This document shows, piece by piece, positions 26,418 to 36,545 of a DNA stretch of 64,000 bases; the first letter of the stretch is position 1, and each line of letters begins with the position of its first letter. The notes under the pieces are model-generated. The model ran no database searches. It was given only the letters and a program-made list of their open reading frames with translations, and was not told where the DNA came from. The stretch lies in the NCBI RefSeq assembly GCF_025371035.1, contig NZ_JANZXB010000008.1:150707-214706 (forward strand), read 5' to 3'. The DNA is from Sphingomonas sp. LC-1 (GTDB lineage: Bacteria; Pseudomonadota; Alphaproteobacteria; Sphingomonadales; Sphingomonadaceae). The position numbers and the translations under genes were made by a program.

Positions 26418-27953
26418 GTGACCCAGCCGGTGGTGCATCTGTGGCGTCTGCTCAAATGGGGGCGGACGCTGGCGCGGCATGGCGCGTTGCGCGGGATCGA
26501 GCGCGATCCCAACACGCCCGCGCCGGTGAGGCGGCTGGCGCGTGTCGCCCGGTTCGGTGCGCGCGTGCCTGCCAAGCCCGCCTATGCCGATGCGTTCCAG
26601 GCGATCGGCCCGGCCGCGATCAAGCTGGGCCAGACGCTGGCGACCCGTCCCGATCTGGTCGGCGACGATGCCGCGCACGATCTGCTGCGGCTTCAGGACC
26701 AGTTGCCTCCCGTCCCCTTCGCGACCATCTGCGCCGCGATGGAGGCCAGCATGGGCCGGCCGCCCTCGCACTTCTTTTCCTCGATCGAGGAGACACCGGT
26801 CGGTGCCGCCTCCATCGCGCAGGTGCACCGTGCGGTGACGACCGATGGCCGGACGGTTGCGGTCAAGGTGCTGCGCCCCGGCGTCGAGGAAGACTTCGCC
26901 CGCGCCATCGACACCTATCAATGGGCCGCCGCGCAGGTCGAGGGGATGAGCGGCGAGGCCGCACGCCTGCGCCCGCGCCTGACGGTCGAAAATTTCCGCC
27001 GCTGGACTCTGCGCGAACTCAATTTCCGGCGGGAGGCGGCCTCGGCCTCCGAACTCGCCGAGGCGATGACCGCCGAGCCCGATTTCATGGTGCCGCAGAT
27101 CGACTGGGCGCGCTCGACCGCCAAGGTGCTGACGGTCGAATGGATTGACGGTATCAAGCTGTCCAACCGCCAGGCCTTGGTCGAGGCGGGGTATGACCTG
27201 CCGCACCTTGCCCAGACGCTGGTCCGCGCCTTTCTGCGCCAGGCGATCGCGGAAGGATTCTTCCATGCCGACATGCACCAGGGCAATCTGTTCGCCCTAC
27301 CCGGCAACAAGATCGCCGCAATCGACTTCGGCATCATGGGCCGGATCGACCGGCGCGCGCGCGTCTGGCTGGCCGAGATCCTCTACGGCCTGATCACCGG
27401 CAACTATAAGCGCGTCGCCGAAATCCATTTCGAGGCGGGCTATGTGCCCCCGCACCACAATGTCGCGGAGTTCGCCACCGCGCTGCGTGCCGTGGGCGAG
27501 CCGATGCGCGGACTGCCGGTCAAGGACATGTCGATCGGCATGATGCTGGACGGCCTGTTCTCGATCACCCGCGATTTCGACATGGTGACGCAGCCGCATC
27601 TGCTGCTGCTGCAAAAGACCATGGTGATGGTCGAGGGCGTGGCGACCAGCCTCGACCCCGATATCAACCTGTGGGACTCGGCCGCCCCCTTCGTGCGCGA
27701 ATGGATCCGTACCGAACTCGGCCCCGAAGCGAAGATCGCCGACCGGCTGATCGAGGATGTGCGCACCATCGCTCGCCTGCCGGATCTGGTCCGCCGGATC
27801 GAGGCGCGCTACCCCGCGCCGGGCGGCGAGCCCCCCGCTCCCCCGTTGAAGCAGATCGAAGTGGTGCGGATCGGCGGCGGCTGGCGTTATGCGCTTCTTT
27901 CGATGCTGTCGGCGGCGGCGGGCGTCGCGGCGACCCTGGCCGTGCTGCGGTGA
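26418..27953 (+). CDS. ubiB: UbiB-family atypical kinase (ubiquinone biosynthesis)
   Basis: 511 residues. Protein-kinase-like fold with the UbiB KxGQ motif (IKLGQTLATRPDL), an alanine-containing nucleotide loop GAASIAQVHRA, catalytic region FHADMHQGNLF and metal-site IDFGIMG. One or two C-terminal hydrophobic segments end the protein (LLSMLSAAAGVAATLAVL), anchoring it in the inner membrane. GTG 26418 start, 28 bp after ubiE. Confidence 0.94.
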   Translation: MTQPVVHLWRLLKWGRTLARHGALRGIERDPNTPAPVRRLARVARFGARVPAKPAYADAFQAIGPAAIKLGQTLATRPDLVGDDAAHDLLRLQDQLPPVPFATICAAMEASMGRPPSHFFSSIEETPVGAASIAQVHRAVTTDGRTVAVKVLRPGVEEDFARAIDTYQWAAAQVEGMSGEAARLRPRLTVENFRRWTLRELNFRREAASASELAEAMTAEPDFMVPQIDWARSTAKVLTVEWIDGIKLSNRQALVEAGYDLPHLAQTLVRAFLRQAIAEGFFHADMHQGNLFALPGNKIAAIDFGIMGRIDRRARVWLAEILYGLITGNYKRVAEIHFEAGYVPPHHNVAEFATALRAVGEPMRGLPVKDMSIGMMLDGLFSITRDFDMVTQPHLLLLQKTMVMVEGVATSLDPDINLWDSAAPFVREWIRTELGPEAKIADRLIEDVRTIARLPDLVRRIEARYPAPGGEPPAPPLKQIEVVRIGGGWRYALLSMLSAAAGVAATLAVLR

Positions 27954-27969
27954 GGATGCGGGGGTAAGG

Positions 27970-29076
27970 ATGCCGGGCAGCGCGCCCTCCACCCCCTCGC
28001 GCCGTACGACGCGACCGCTCTGGCTGGGTCAGCCCGGGCGGCTGTCGACCGTATCGCCAGTGGCTGCGACGGGGATCCTCGCTCTGCTAATCCTGTTCGT
28101 GGCGATCGCGATCGGCACGCAAGCCATGGTCGAGCCGGTGGGCGACCATCTGTCGCCCGTGTCGCGCGCCATGCTGGATCATGTCCGGCACGGGCAATCC
28201 TTCTATTCGGCCGCGATCGACGCCTTGCGTGAGAATGGCCGGGCATTGCGGCCTGCGCTCATCGCCGTGCCCCTGCCCGCGCTGACCGTGACGCTGGCGG
28301 CCCTGCCCGAAATGGTAGGACAGGGGCTGATGGTGATGATGGGCGTGGCGGTGCTGGCGAGTTGGCTGCGTCGGGTCGCACCGGTCATCAGCCATCGCGG
28401 TCCCCTGATCCTCGCGGCGATCCTGTTGGCGGCAGGTCTCTATCCGCTGATCGACCGGGCGATGGCGGCCGTGCCGGAGGCGTGGGCGGCGATGCTGATC
28501 GCCCTGTCGCTGGTGCAGCGCCGCCCCGAGGGAAGCCTCAGCGCCGTCGCGCTGGGTTTGGCGGCGATGATCCTCAGCCCGGTGGCATTGCTTCACGGCA
28601 TGGTCATGCTGGCGCTGGCTTGGCAGGCCGAAGCGCGGCGAGAGGCGATCGGCTGGATGGTCGCGCTCGCCATCGCGCTGCTGATATTGGCGGCGCATGC
28701 CCATGCGCTGAACGATCTGGTCAGCGCCGCCGATCCCGCCATGGGCTCCCCCTTTTTCGTGCTCGCGCCCGGTAGCTGGGTGGCAAGCCTCGCCTCGATC
28801 AACGCTGTCGGTTTCCTACCGATGGTGCTGGTCGTGCCTCTGAGCGCGCTGGCGGCGCTGGGATGGGCGAATTGGCGGCAGGCGCTCGCGCGGCGGGCGG
28901 GCATGACGATGCTGGCCTATGGAGTGGCGGCGCTGCTGACCGGAGCCCCGGCGATGATGCTGGGGCTTTCCCCCTTGTTCTTTCTGGGCGTCGTCTTCGC
29001 CCCCGATGCGGTACGCGAGCTGATCGTCGCCGCACGCGACCGGCGGCGCATCACCGTGACGCGAGTCGTGCGATGA
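27970..29076 (+). CDS. Polytopic membrane protein of unknown function
   Basis: 368 residues with roughly eight to nine hydrophobic segments. It starts behind GGGGTAAGG and the stop overlaps the coaBC start (ATGA), so it belongs to the ubiE-dut run. It resembles glycosyltransferase-like or O-antigen-polymerase-like membrane proteins in topology only. No catalytic motif is evident. Not recognised. Confidence 0.75.
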   Translation: MPGSAPSTPSRRTTRPLWLGQPGRLSTVSPVAATGILALLILFVAIAIGTQAMVEPVGDHLSPVSRAMLDHVRHGQSFYSAAIDALRENGRALRPALIAVPLPALTVTLAALPEMVGQGLMVMMGVAVLASWLRRVAPVISHRGPLILAAILLAAGLYPLIDRAMAAVPEAWAAMLIALSLVQRRPEGSLSAVALGLAAMILSPVALLHGMVMLALAWQAEARREAIGWMVALAIALLILAAHAHALNDLVSAADPAMGSPFFVLAPGSWVASLASINAVGFLPMVLVVPLSALAALGWANWRQALARRAGMTMLAYGVAALLTGAPAMMLGLSPLFFLGVVFAPDAVRELIVAARDRRRITVTRVVR

Positions 29077-30260
29077 GCCATATCCTGTTGATCGTCGGCG
29101 GCGGCATCGCCGCCTATAAAAGCTGCGAACTGATCCGCCTGCTCCGCAAGAAGGGGCACAGCGTCCGCTGCGTTCTGACCGAGGGGGGCAGCCACTTCGT
29201 CACCCCCATGACGTTGGCCGCGTTGTCGGAAAACCAGGTCTTCACCACCCTGTGGGATCTGAAGGACGAAGCCGAGATGGGCCATATCCAGCTTAGCCGC
29301 GAAGCCGATCTGGTCGTGGTGTCGCCCGGCACCGCCGACCTGATGGCACGGATGGCGAACGGGTTGGCGGACGATCTGGCGACGACCCTGTTGCTGGCCA
29401 CCGATACGCCGGTGCTGGTCGCCCCCGCGATGAACGTCCGCATGTGGCAACATCCAGCGACCCAGCGCAACGTGGCACGACTGCGCGCGGACGGGGTGGC
29501 GGTGATGACCCCCGACGAAGGCGCGATGGCATGCGGCGAATTCGGCCCCGGCCGCCTGCCCGAGCCGCCCGCCATCCTGGCGGCGATCGAAGCCGCGCTC
29601 GCCCCCGCTCTCGGCCCGCTGACCGGGCGGCATGTCCTGGTCACCGCCGGGCCGACGCATGAGCCGATCGACCCGGTCCGCTACATCGCCAACCGCTCCT
29701 CGGGCCGACAGGGTTTCGCGATCGCCGGGGCACTGGCCCGGCTGGGCGCGCGGGTGACCCTGGTGGCGGGGCCGGTGGCGCTGGCGACTCCGGCGGGCGT
29801 GACGCGAGTCGATGTCGAGACCGCCCGGCAAATGGCGGCCGCGGTCGACGCCGCGCTGCCCGCCGATGCCGCCGTGATGGTCGCCGCCGTCGCCGACTGG
29901 CGAGTCGAGGCGGCAGGGCAGAAGGTGAAAAAAGATGGCGGCGCTGCGCCGGCACTTACCCTGGTCGAAAATCCCGACATTCTAGCCGCCGTCGCCTCTT
30001 CCCCCAACCGCCCCCCACTGGTCGTCGGCTTTGCGGCGGAGACCGAGAATGTCATCGACCATGCCGTCGCCAAGCGTGCACGCAAGGGCGCCGACTGGAT
30101 CGTCGCCAATGATGTATCGGGCGATGTGTTCGGGGGGGACGCCAACCGCGTTCACCTGATCACCGCAGATGGCGTCGAAAGCTGGGAGCGGATGGGCAAG
30201 GACGATGTCGCCAAGGGGCTCGCGCAACGTATCGCCGATGCGCTACAAGCAAGGCCATGA
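29073..30260 (+). CDS. coaBC: Bifunctional phosphopantothenoylcysteine decarboxylase/synthase
   Basis: 395-residue coenzyme A enzyme. The N-terminal flavoprotein decarboxylase (CoaC, 1-180) has [16 protein letters not shown], the PASANT-like SPGTADL and [13 protein letters not shown] motifs with [10 protein letters not shown]. The C-terminal CTP-dependent synthase (CoaB) has [26 protein letters not shown] and VKKDGG. Start and stop overlap both neighbours by four bases. Confidence 0.96.
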   Translation: MSHILLIVGGGIAAYKSCELIRLLRKKGHSVRCVLTEGGSHFVTPMTLAALSENQVFTTLWDLKDEAEMGHIQLSREADLVVVSPGTADLMARMANGLADDLATTLLLATDTPVLVAPAMNVRMWQHPATQRNVARLRADGVAVMTPDEGAMACGEFGPGRLPEPPAILAAIEAALAPALGPLTGRHVLVTAGPTHEPIDPVRYIANRSSGRQGFAIAGALARLGARVTLVAGPVALATPAGVTRVDVETARQMAAAVDAALPADAAVMVAAVADWRVEAAGQKVKKDGGAAPALTLVENPDILAAVASSPNRPPLVVGFAAETENVIDHAVAKRARKGADWIVANDVSGDVFGGDANRVHLITADGVESWERMGKDDVAKGLAQRIADALQARP

Positions 30261-30706
30261 CGCTTGATCCAATCTCCATTGCCGTCAAACGCTTGCCCCA
30301 TGGCGAAGGGCTCCCGCTTCCCGCTTATGCCACGTCCGGGGCGGCGGGCATGGACGTGGTCGCGGCCGAGACGCTGACCCTGCTGCCCGGCAAGCGCGCC
30401 GCCGTCGCGACCGGTTTCGCCATCGCCATCCCGCCGGGTTACGAAGTGCAGGTTCGCCCGCGATCCGGCCTGGCGCTGAAGAACGGCATCACCTGCCTCA
30501 ACACGCCGGGTACGATCGACGAGGATTATCGCGGCGAGGTGAAGGTGATCCTCGCCAATCTGGGGGACGAATCGTTTGAGGTGGTACGCGGCGAGCGTAT
30601 CGCGCAACTCGTCCCCGCCCCCGTGCAACGCGCGACCCTGACCCTGGTCGAAGAGCTTGAGGAGACTCAGCGGGGTGCCGGGGGATTTGGATCGACCGGG
30701 CGATGA
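30257..30706 (+). CDS. dut: Deoxyuridine 5'-triphosphate nucleotidohydrolase
   Basis: 149-residue trimeric dUTPase that keeps uracil out of DNA and supplies dUMP. Five motifs: [12 protein letters not shown]-like (AAGMDVVA), [30 protein letters not shown], and the C-terminal [11 protein letters not shown]. Follows coaBC with an ATGA overlap, a common bacterial pairing. Confidence 0.96.
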   Translation: MTLDPISIAVKRLPHGEGLPLPAYATSGAAGMDVVAAETLTLLPGKRAAVATGFAIAIPPGYEVQVRPRSGLALKNGITCLNTPGTIDEDYRGEVKVILANLGDESFEVVRGERIAQLVPAPVQRATLTLVEELEETQRGAGGFGSTGR

Positions 30707-31119
30707 TCGCGCTGTCGCTGCTCGCCGCCGTGTTGCAGGCCACCGCACCGACGCCGCCCGCCGCGCCGCCCGTGCCGACGCTTGCCGAGCCGCCGCACGA
30801 CTGGTCGACCCTCGCGGCGATCACCCTGCCCCCCGCCGGGCCCGAACTGGTGCGCTTCGTTCGCGAGGAAGTCGCCTCCGGGCGTTGCCCGCGAGCGAAG
30901 GCCACGGACGAACAGATGGTGCTGGTGGTCCCCCTTGCCGTGCGGGTCGGACCGGACGGCATCGCGAACAGCGTGGTGCCGCTCGCCATCGGTTGCCCGA
31001 CGGTCGAGCAATATAGCGCGGGCGTGGCGCAGCGGATGATCCGCCACCTGACGCACCGCACGATGATGGCGGGCGATCGCTGGTATCGCACGGTCATCAC
31101 CTATACATGGCCGGGATGA
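30703..31119 (+). CDS. Secreted hypothetical protein
   Basis: 138 residues. Signal-peptide-like start ([15 protein letters not shown]), Pro/Ala linker, then a globular part with paired cysteines (C60 in SGRCPRAK and C99 in AIGCPTV), [17 protein letters not shown] and a C-terminal [13 protein letters not shown]. The fold suggests a TonB/energy-transducer-like or copper-resistance-like beta domain, but I do not recognise it. Coupled to dut and to the next gene by 4-base overlaps. Confidence 0.7.
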   Translation: MIALSLLAAVLQATAPTPPAAPPVPTLAEPPHDWSTLAAITLPPAGPELVRFVREEVASGRCPRAKATDEQMVLVVPLAVRVGPDGIANSVVPLAIGCPTVEQYSAGVAQRMIRHLTHRTMMAGDRWYRTVITYTWPG

Positions 31120-31883
31120 TCCTGACCGACGACGAACTTGCCCGCTATGCCCGTCATATCGTGTTGCGGGAATTCGGCGGCGGCGGCCAGATGCGATTGA
31201 AGCAGGCGACCATTGCGGTGATCGGCGCGGGCGGGATCGGATCGCCCGCCATCCAGTATCTCGCCGCCGCCGGGATCGGATCGCTGATCCTGATCGACGA
31301 CGATGTGGTCGAGCCGTCCAACCTGCAACGGCAGACCATCTTCGCCACCGATGATCGTGGCACCCCCAAGGTCGATGCCGCCGCCGCCCATGTCGCGCGG
31401 CTGAACCCGCATGTCGCGGTCACCGTCCACCGCACGCGGGTGACAGCGGACAATGTGGATGCGCTGATCGACGGTGCCGATGTTGTGCTGGACGGCTGCG
31501 ACAATTTCGCGACGCGGCTGGCGGTGGCCGATGCGGCGCTGGCTAATCGCATCCCCCTCGTCTCGGCGGCGGTGGGACAATTTGAGGGGCAATTGGCGGT
31601 CTATCGCGGATGGGAGGCGGACAAGCCCTGTTACCGCTGCTTCGTCGGCGATGCGGCCGATCAGGCGGGGCTGACCTGTGCCGATGACGGGGTGCTGGGA
31701 CCGGTGACGGGGGTGATGGGCAGCCTTGCCGCGCTGGAGACGCTGCGCGCGGTAGCACCTTTTGGCCGCGACAGCGCGGGCAGCATCCTGATCGCGGACA
31801 TGCTGACCATGCGGTTCCGGACATTGTCGTTGCCCAAGGACCCCGGATGCCGGTGCCGCCACGCCATCGCGGCGTCGCAGTGA
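31116..31883 (+). CDS. ThiF/MoeB/HesA-family adenylyltransferase
   Basis: 255-residue E1-like enzyme that adenylates the C-terminus of a sulfur-carrier protein (MoaD or ThiS type). Nucleotide motif IAVIGAGGIGSPAIQYLAAAG, DDDVVEPSNLQRQ, DGCDNFATRLAVAD, and zinc ligands CYRC near 175 and CRCRH at the end. There is no C-terminal rhodanese domain, so it is MoeB-like rather than MOCS3-like. Whether it serves thiamine or molybdopterin synthesis cannot be decided here; the upstream nitrate reductase needs the latter. Confidence 0.9.
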   Translation: MILTDDELARYARHIVLREFGGGGQMRLKQATIAVIGAGGIGSPAIQYLAAAGIGSLILIDDDVVEPSNLQRQTIFATDDRGTPKVDAAAAHVARLNPHVAVTVHRTRVTADNVDALIDGADVVLDGCDNFATRLAVADAALANRIPLVSAAVGQFEGQLAVYRGWEADKPCYRCFVGDAADQAGLTCADDGVLGPVTGVMGSLAALETLRAVAPFGRDSAGSILIADMLTMRFRTLSLPKDPGCRCRHAIAASQ

Positions 31884-32236
31884 AGGCCGCCCCGCCCCCG
31901 TCTCCGCCCCCCGGCTGGCTCGACTGGACCGGAGACAAGAGCTGGATCGGTCAGATCACCGGCCTGCCCGATTCGGCGCTGCATGCGCATTTCGGGATGG
32001 CGATCCTAGTGCTCACCGCGCTCGTCCTGCGTCGGGCGCCGTGGGATTGGCGATGCTGGCTGACCGTATTGGCGATCGAGACGCTGAACGAAGCCTATGA
32101 CCTGCTCCAGCCCTTCTACCCGACGGACGAGGGGAACCTCGCGGCGAGTTGGTCCGACATGTGGGCGACGATGTTGTGGCCCACCGTGATCCTGCTGACC
32201 TTCCGCTGGCTCGGTCGGCGCGGCGAGCGGCGGTAG
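31880..32236 (+). CDS. Small VanZ-like membrane protein
   Basis: 118 residues with three hydrophobic segments. GTG 31880 overlaps the previous stop. Conserved polar positions inside membrane segments: HAHFGMAIL, ETLNEAYDLL and WSDMWATMLWPTVILL. The same three motifs occur in the protein at 40316-40630 (HVHAGMA, EAANEILDRL, GDIANTMFWPTVLF), so the two are paralogues. The pattern is reminiscent of VanZ-like proteins; function unknown. Confidence 0.72.
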   Translation: MKAAPPPSPPPGWLDWTGDKSWIGQITGLPDSALHAHFGMAILVLTALVLRRAPWDWRCWLTVLAIETLNEAYDLLQPFYPTDEGNLAASWSDMWATMLWPTVILLTFRWLGRRGERR

Positions 32237-32303
32237 AACTTGCCTCTTCACCATCGCTGAGGCCTGGCGGCGAAGCTTCAAGCTTTCGAAAAGCCACCGC
32301 AAC

Positions 32304-32343
32304 AAAAAAGGGGCGGCGACCTATCGGCCCCCGCCCCCCTTTC
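32304..32343. terminator. Terminator between converging VanZ-like gene and galU
   Basis: GGGGCGG / CCGCCCC stem with a 14-base loop. AAAAAA on the left side gives a T-run for galU on the minus strand; TTT follows on the plus strand. Confidence 0.6.
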
Positions 32344-32360
32344 CAAACACTGAAATCCGA

Positions 32361-33221
32361 TCAGGCGAACAGTGTCTTGGCGAATTCGCGCACTGCGGGA
32401 CCGATGTCCTCGCGTGCGACGCCCAGCGCCAGATTGGCGGTCAGCCAACCCGCCTTGTCGCCGCAATCGTAACGCTGGCCGTCGAAGGTGAAGCCGTGGA
32501 AAGGCTGGTTGCCGATCAGCTTGGCCATCGCGTCGGTCAGCTGGATCTCGCCGCCCGCACCCGGTTCCTGCGCGTCGAGGATCTGCATCACCTCGGGCTG
32601 GAGGATGTAGCGGCCGGGGATCATCAGGTTGGACGGCGCCTTGCCCTTGGGCTTTTCGACCAGCGCGGTCACCTCGGTCAGGCGGCCGTCCTGCTTGCCG
32701 GGCGAGATGATGCCGTATTTGTCGGTTTCGCTATCGGGCACTTCCAGCGCACCGATCACATTGCCGCCGACCTTGTCATAGGCCTCGACCATCTGCTTCA
32801 TGAAGCCGCCGACCATCAGTTCGTCGGGCAACAGCACCGCAAAGGGCTCGTCGCCGACGATCTCGCGCGCGCACCACACCGCATGGCCCAGGCCCAGCGG
32901 CTCCTGCTGGCGGACATAGACGGGGCTGCCCGGCTTCTGGCGAATGCCGTCGATCACGGCCAGGCTCTTGTCCCGCGCCTTCATCGTGGCTTCGAGTTCG
33001 TAGGAAATGTCGAAATGGTCCTCCAGCGCGCCCTTGCCGCGACCGGTAACGAAGATGATCTGCTCGATCCCCGCTTCCAGCGCTTCCTCGACGGCGTACT
33101 GGATCAGCGGCTTGTCGACGACGGTCAGCATTTCCTTGGGCATCGACTTGGTCGCGGGCAGGAATCGCGTTCCCAGACCGGCTACCGGAAATACCGCCTT
33201 GCGTACTTTCTTGATCGTCAT
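32361..33221 (-). CDS. galU: UTP-glucose-1-phosphate uridylyltransferase
   Basis: 286-residue nucleotidyltransferase making UDP-glucose for polysaccharides. Signature VFPVAGLGTRFLPATKSMPKEML, VDKPLIQYAVEEAL, LGLGHAVWCAR and GDKAGW near the end. Stands opposite wecB-wecC, which use UDP-sugars too. Confidence 0.95.
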   Translation of the reverse strand: MTIKKVRKAVFPVAGLGTRFLPATKSMPKEMLTVVDKPLIQYAVEEALEAGIEQIIFVTGRGKGALEDHFDISYELEATMKARDKSLAVIDGIRQKPGSPVYVRQQEPLGLGHAVWCAREIVGDEPFAVLLPDELMVGGFMKQMVEAYDKVGGNVIGALEVPDSETDKYGIISPGKQDGRLTEVTALVEKPKGKAPSNLMIPGRYILQPEVMQILDAQEPGAGGEIQLTDAMAKLIGNQPFHGFTFDGQRYDCGDKAGWLTANLALGVAREDIGPAVREFAKTLFA

Positions 33222-33325
33222 GAAACCTCCCTGGACACGGCCGGCTCTACCGCGATTTTGCGCCGCAACATAGAGCCGCGACGAGCCGATACGGTTAGGA
33301 TGTCCTTAAAAGCGACAGGATAATA

Positions 33326-34462
33326 ATGCGATCCATGAACCCGGCACCCATCCTCGTCGTCTTTGGAACGCGTCCCGAGGCGATCAAGCTTTTCCCGGTG
33401 ATCCGGGCTCTCGCTGCGACAGGCGCACCGGTGAGAACCTGCGTGACGGCGCAACATCGCGGCATGCTGGACCAGGTGCTGGCCATTGCCGGGCTGACCC
33501 CGGACCATGACCTGGACCTGATGGAACCGGGCCAGTCGCTCGACCGACTGACCGCGCGGCTGCTGACCGGTCTGGGCGAGGTGATGGACGCGATGCGCCC
33601 CGCAATGGTGGTCGTCCAGGGCGACACGGCCACCGCCATGACCGGCGCGCTGGCCGCCTATTACCGCAAGATACCGGTCGCCCATGTCGAGGCTGGGCTC
33701 CGCTCGGGCGACATCTATCAGCCCTGGCCGGAGGAGGTGAACAGGCGGATCGTCGCACCCATCGCCACGCTGCACTTCGCCCCCACCGAAACCGCCGCCG
33801 CCGCCCTGCGCGCGGAGGGGATCGATCCGGCCCATGTCCATGTGACGGGCAACAGCGTGATCGACGCGCTGCACTGGACGCGCGACCGGATCGCCGCCAA
33901 TCCCTCGCTCGCCGCCGATCTCGACCCGGTGCTGGCGCGGATGGCGGGCAAGCGGATCGTGCTGGTCACCACCCATCGGCGCGAGAATTTCGGCGACGGC
34001 ATGGCCTCGATCGCACGCGCGCTGCGGCGAATCGCCGAGCGGCCCGACATAGGCATCCTCTTTCCCATGCATCCCAACCCCAATGTCGCGCAGGTGATGG
34101 ACGAGATATTGGGCGACCATCCCGCGATCGCGCGGATCGCACCACTGGACTATCCGCATTTCGTCCGCGCACTGGACGCCGCGTACATCGTCCTGACCGA
34201 TTCAGGCGGTGTGCAGGAGGAAGCACCGGCCCTGGGCAAGTCGGTGCTCGTCATGCGCGAGACGACCGAGCGACCCGAAGGCGTGGCGGCAGGCACCGCG
34301 CGGCTGGTCGGGACCGATGAGGACCGGATCACCGCCGAACTCTTCGCCCTACTCGACGACCCCGAGCGTCACGCCGCCATGGCGCGCGCCCATAACCCAT
34401 TCGGGAACGGTGACACCGCCGACCGGATCAGCAGGATCATAAACGATGCCCTTGGACTCTGA
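33326..34462 (+). CDS. wecB: UDP-N-acetylglucosamine 2-epimerase (non-hydrolysing)
   Basis: 378 residues, GT-B-like fold. Converts UDP-GlcNAc to UDP-ManNAc. Motifs: VVFGTRPEAIKLFPVI, VVQGDTATAM, VEAGLRSGD, TTHRRENFG and LTDSGGVQEEAPALGK. AGGA six bases before ATG 33326 supports that start; ATG 33335 is possible. Overlaps wecC by 17 bp. Confidence 0.95.
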   Translation: MRSMNPAPILVVFGTRPEAIKLFPVIRALAATGAPVRTCVTAQHRGMLDQVLAIAGLTPDHDLDLMEPGQSLDRLTARLLTGLGEVMDAMRPAMVVVQGDTATAMTGALAAYYRKIPVAHVEAGLRSGDIYQPWPEEVNRRIVAPIATLHFAPTETAAAALRAEGIDPAHVHVTGNSVIDALHWTRDRIAANPSLAADLDPVLARMAGKRIVLVTTHRRENFGDGMASIARALRRIAERPDIGILFPMHPNPNVAQVMDEILGDHPAIARIAPLDYPHFVRALDAAYIVLTDSGGVQEEAPALGKSVLVMRETTERPEGVAAGTARLVGTDEDRITAELFALLDDPERHAAMARAHNPFGNGDTADRISRIINDALGL

Positions 34463-35714
34463 GCTTTCGGTCACGGTGATGGGGCTGGGCTATATCGGCC
34501 TGCCCACCGCTGCCGTCATCGCCCGGACGGGTGCGATGGTGACGGGCGTCGACGTCACACCCTCGGTGGTCGAGACGATCAATTCGGGCCGTGTGCATAT
34601 CGAGGAGGTCGATCTGGACGGCCTCGTCTCCGGCGTGGTGGCACGGGGCAGCCTGAAGGCCTCGCTGACCGTCGCGCCCGCCGATGTGTTCGTGATCGCG
34701 GTGCCCACGCCCTTCACCGAAGCGCGCCAGCCCGACATCACCTATGTCCTCGACGCCGCCCGCGCGGTCGCACCGGTGCTAAAGACGGGGGATACGCTGA
34801 TCCTCGAATCGACGTCGCCGGTCGGTACGACCGAGCAGGTGCGCGACCTGATCGCCGGGGAACGCCCCGACCTGAAGATGCCTGGCCTGACGCGAACGGG
34901 CGAACAGGCGGACATCGCCATCGCCTATTGCCCCGAACGCGTTCTGCCCGGGCGAATTCTGGTCGAACTGATCGACAATGACCGGGTGATCGGCGGCATC
35001 ACGCCACGATGCGCGCGCAAGGCGCTGACCTTCTACCGCCGGTTCGTGCGCGGGGCCTGCGTCACCACCACCGCGCGGGCCGCGGAGATGACCAAGCTGA
35101 CCGAAAACGCCTTTCGTGACGTCAACATCGCCTTCGCCAATGAGCTGAGCCTGGTCGCCGACACGTTGGGCGTCGATGTATGGGAAGTGATCCGGCTGGC
35201 CAACCGCCATCCACGCGTCAATATCCTGTCGCCCGGTCCCGGCGTCGGCGGCCATTGCATCGCGGTCGATCCCTGGTTCCTGGTTGCGGCCGATCCCGTC
35301 AACACGCCGCTGATCCGGACCGCGCGCGAGGTGAATGACGGCAAGACCGACCATGTCATTGCCCGCGCCACCGCGATGATCGAGGCGCAGTCCCCCGACC
35401 GTCCGGTCGCCTGCCTAGGCCTAGCCTTCAAGGCCAATATCGACGACTTTCGTGAAAGCCCCGCGCTCAAGGTCGCGGCGGCGCTCGCCCGGCGATTCGG
35501 TGAAAGGCTTCGCATCGTCGAGCCCTATGCAACCAGCCTTCCCCGCGCCTTTGACGGGACCGGCGCTTCCCTAATCGACATCGACACCGCGCTGGAAACT
35601 TGCGAGGCGATGGTCGTTCTGGTCGACCACGACCTGTTTCGATCGATCCCCCTGGAGGAGCGGCGCGGCAAGATCGTCTTGGATACGCGGGGGCTCTGGC
35701 CCGATCAGGGCTGA
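34446..35714 (+). CDS. wecC: UDP-N-acetyl-D-mannosamine dehydrogenase
   Basis: 422-residue NAD-dependent UDP-sugar 6-dehydrogenase, giving UDP-ManNAcA. N-terminal Rossmann motif VMGLGYIGLPTA, central ENAFRDVNIAFANELS, catalytic cysteine in GPGVGGHCIAVDPWFL, and GLAFKANIDDFRESPA in the C-terminal domain. Coupled to wecB. No glycosyltransferase or export gene for the product is next to the pair, so the polysaccharide it serves is elsewhere. Confidence 0.95.
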   Translation: MPLDSELSVTVMGLGYIGLPTAAVIARTGAMVTGVDVTPSVVETINSGRVHIEEVDLDGLVSGVVARGSLKASLTVAPADVFVIAVPTPFTEARQPDITYVLDAARAVAPVLKTGDTLILESTSPVGTTEQVRDLIAGERPDLKMPGLTRTGEQADIAIAYCPERVLPGRILVELIDNDRVIGGITPRCARKALTFYRRFVRGACVTTTARAAEMTKLTENAFRDVNIAFANELSLVADTLGVDVWEVIRLANRHPRVNILSPGPGVGGHCIAVDPWFLVAADPVNTPLIRTAREVNDGKTDHVIARATAMIEAQSPDRPVACLGLAFKANIDDFRESPALKVAAALARRFGERLRIVEPYATSLPRAFDGTGASLIDIDTALETCEAMVVLVDHDLFRSIPLEERRGKIVLDTRGLWPDQG

Positions 35715-35786
35715 GCACGCCTTCGCATTGCATGGGGGGGTGGGGGAGCCTAAGGACAATCGCCTGTTGCGGACATCAGATCATCC

Positions 35787-36545
35787 ATGCTTGCCAAGTT
35801 ATTGAATCTTCGAAAGCGCACGCCCGATTTCGTGCCAGTCATGACCCCGGGCGTCCGGATCTATGCGGTCGGTGACATTCATGGCCGCCTCGATCTGCTC
35901 GACCGGATTCTCGACCAGATCGATTCCGATCATGCCGGCCGTGTGCCGTTGCAGCGTCACATCGTCTTCCTGGGCGACCTGATCGATCGAGGCCCCGATT
36001 CGGCGGGCGTGGTCGAGCGGATCAGTCGGCTTGCCGCCTCGGACCGACATGTTCACTGTCTGATGGGCAATCACGAGGAAATCCTGCTTCGCGCGATCGA
36101 CGGCGACGACAAGGCGCTTCGCCTGTTCTGCCGGATTGGCGGGCGGGAAACCATGATGAGCTATGGCGTGACGGCCGAGCAGTATGAACGGCTCGACTAT
36201 GCAGAGGTCCATGAGCGGCTGAACGCCATCGTCCCCGCGGCCCACCAGCATTTCCTGTCGAATTTGAAGGAGATGTTGATCATGGGCGATTATGCCTTCG
36301 TCCATGCCGGTGTCCGTCCGGGCATCCCCTTCGCCGAGCAGAAGATGGCCGAGACCCGTTGGATACGCGATCCCTTTCTCGACCACCGGGCGCCGATGGA
36401 GAAGATGGTCGTCCACGGCCACACGGTTGCTGATACGGCAGAGATTCTGCCGCACCGCATCGGGATAGATACCGGCGCCTATCAAAGCGACCGGCTGACG
36501 GCCCTGATGCTGGAAGGCACCGAGCAGGTTATTTTCTCTACTTAA
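35787..36545 (+). CDS. Serine/threonine-type metallophosphoesterase
   Basis: 252 residues of the PPP/ApaH-like calcineurin superfamily. Dimetal motifs in order: GDIHGRLDLLDR, GDLIDRGPDS, GNHEEILLR, HAGVRPG and VHGHTV. Cytoplasmic; substrate (protein or nucleotide, for example Ap4A) unknown. Stand-alone gene after wecC. Confidence 0.9.
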   Translation: MLAKLLNLRKRTPDFVPVMTPGVRIYAVGDIHGRLDLLDRILDQIDSDHAGRVPLQRHIVFLGDLIDRGPDSAGVVERISRLAASDRHVHCLMGNHEEILLRAIDGDDKALRLFCRIGGRETMMSYGVTAEQYERLDYAEVHERLNAIVPAAHQHFLSNLKEMLIMGDYAFVHAGVRPGIPFAEQKMAETRWIRDPFLDHRAPMEKMVVHGHTVADTAEILPHRIGIDTGAYQSDRLTALMLEGTEQVIFST

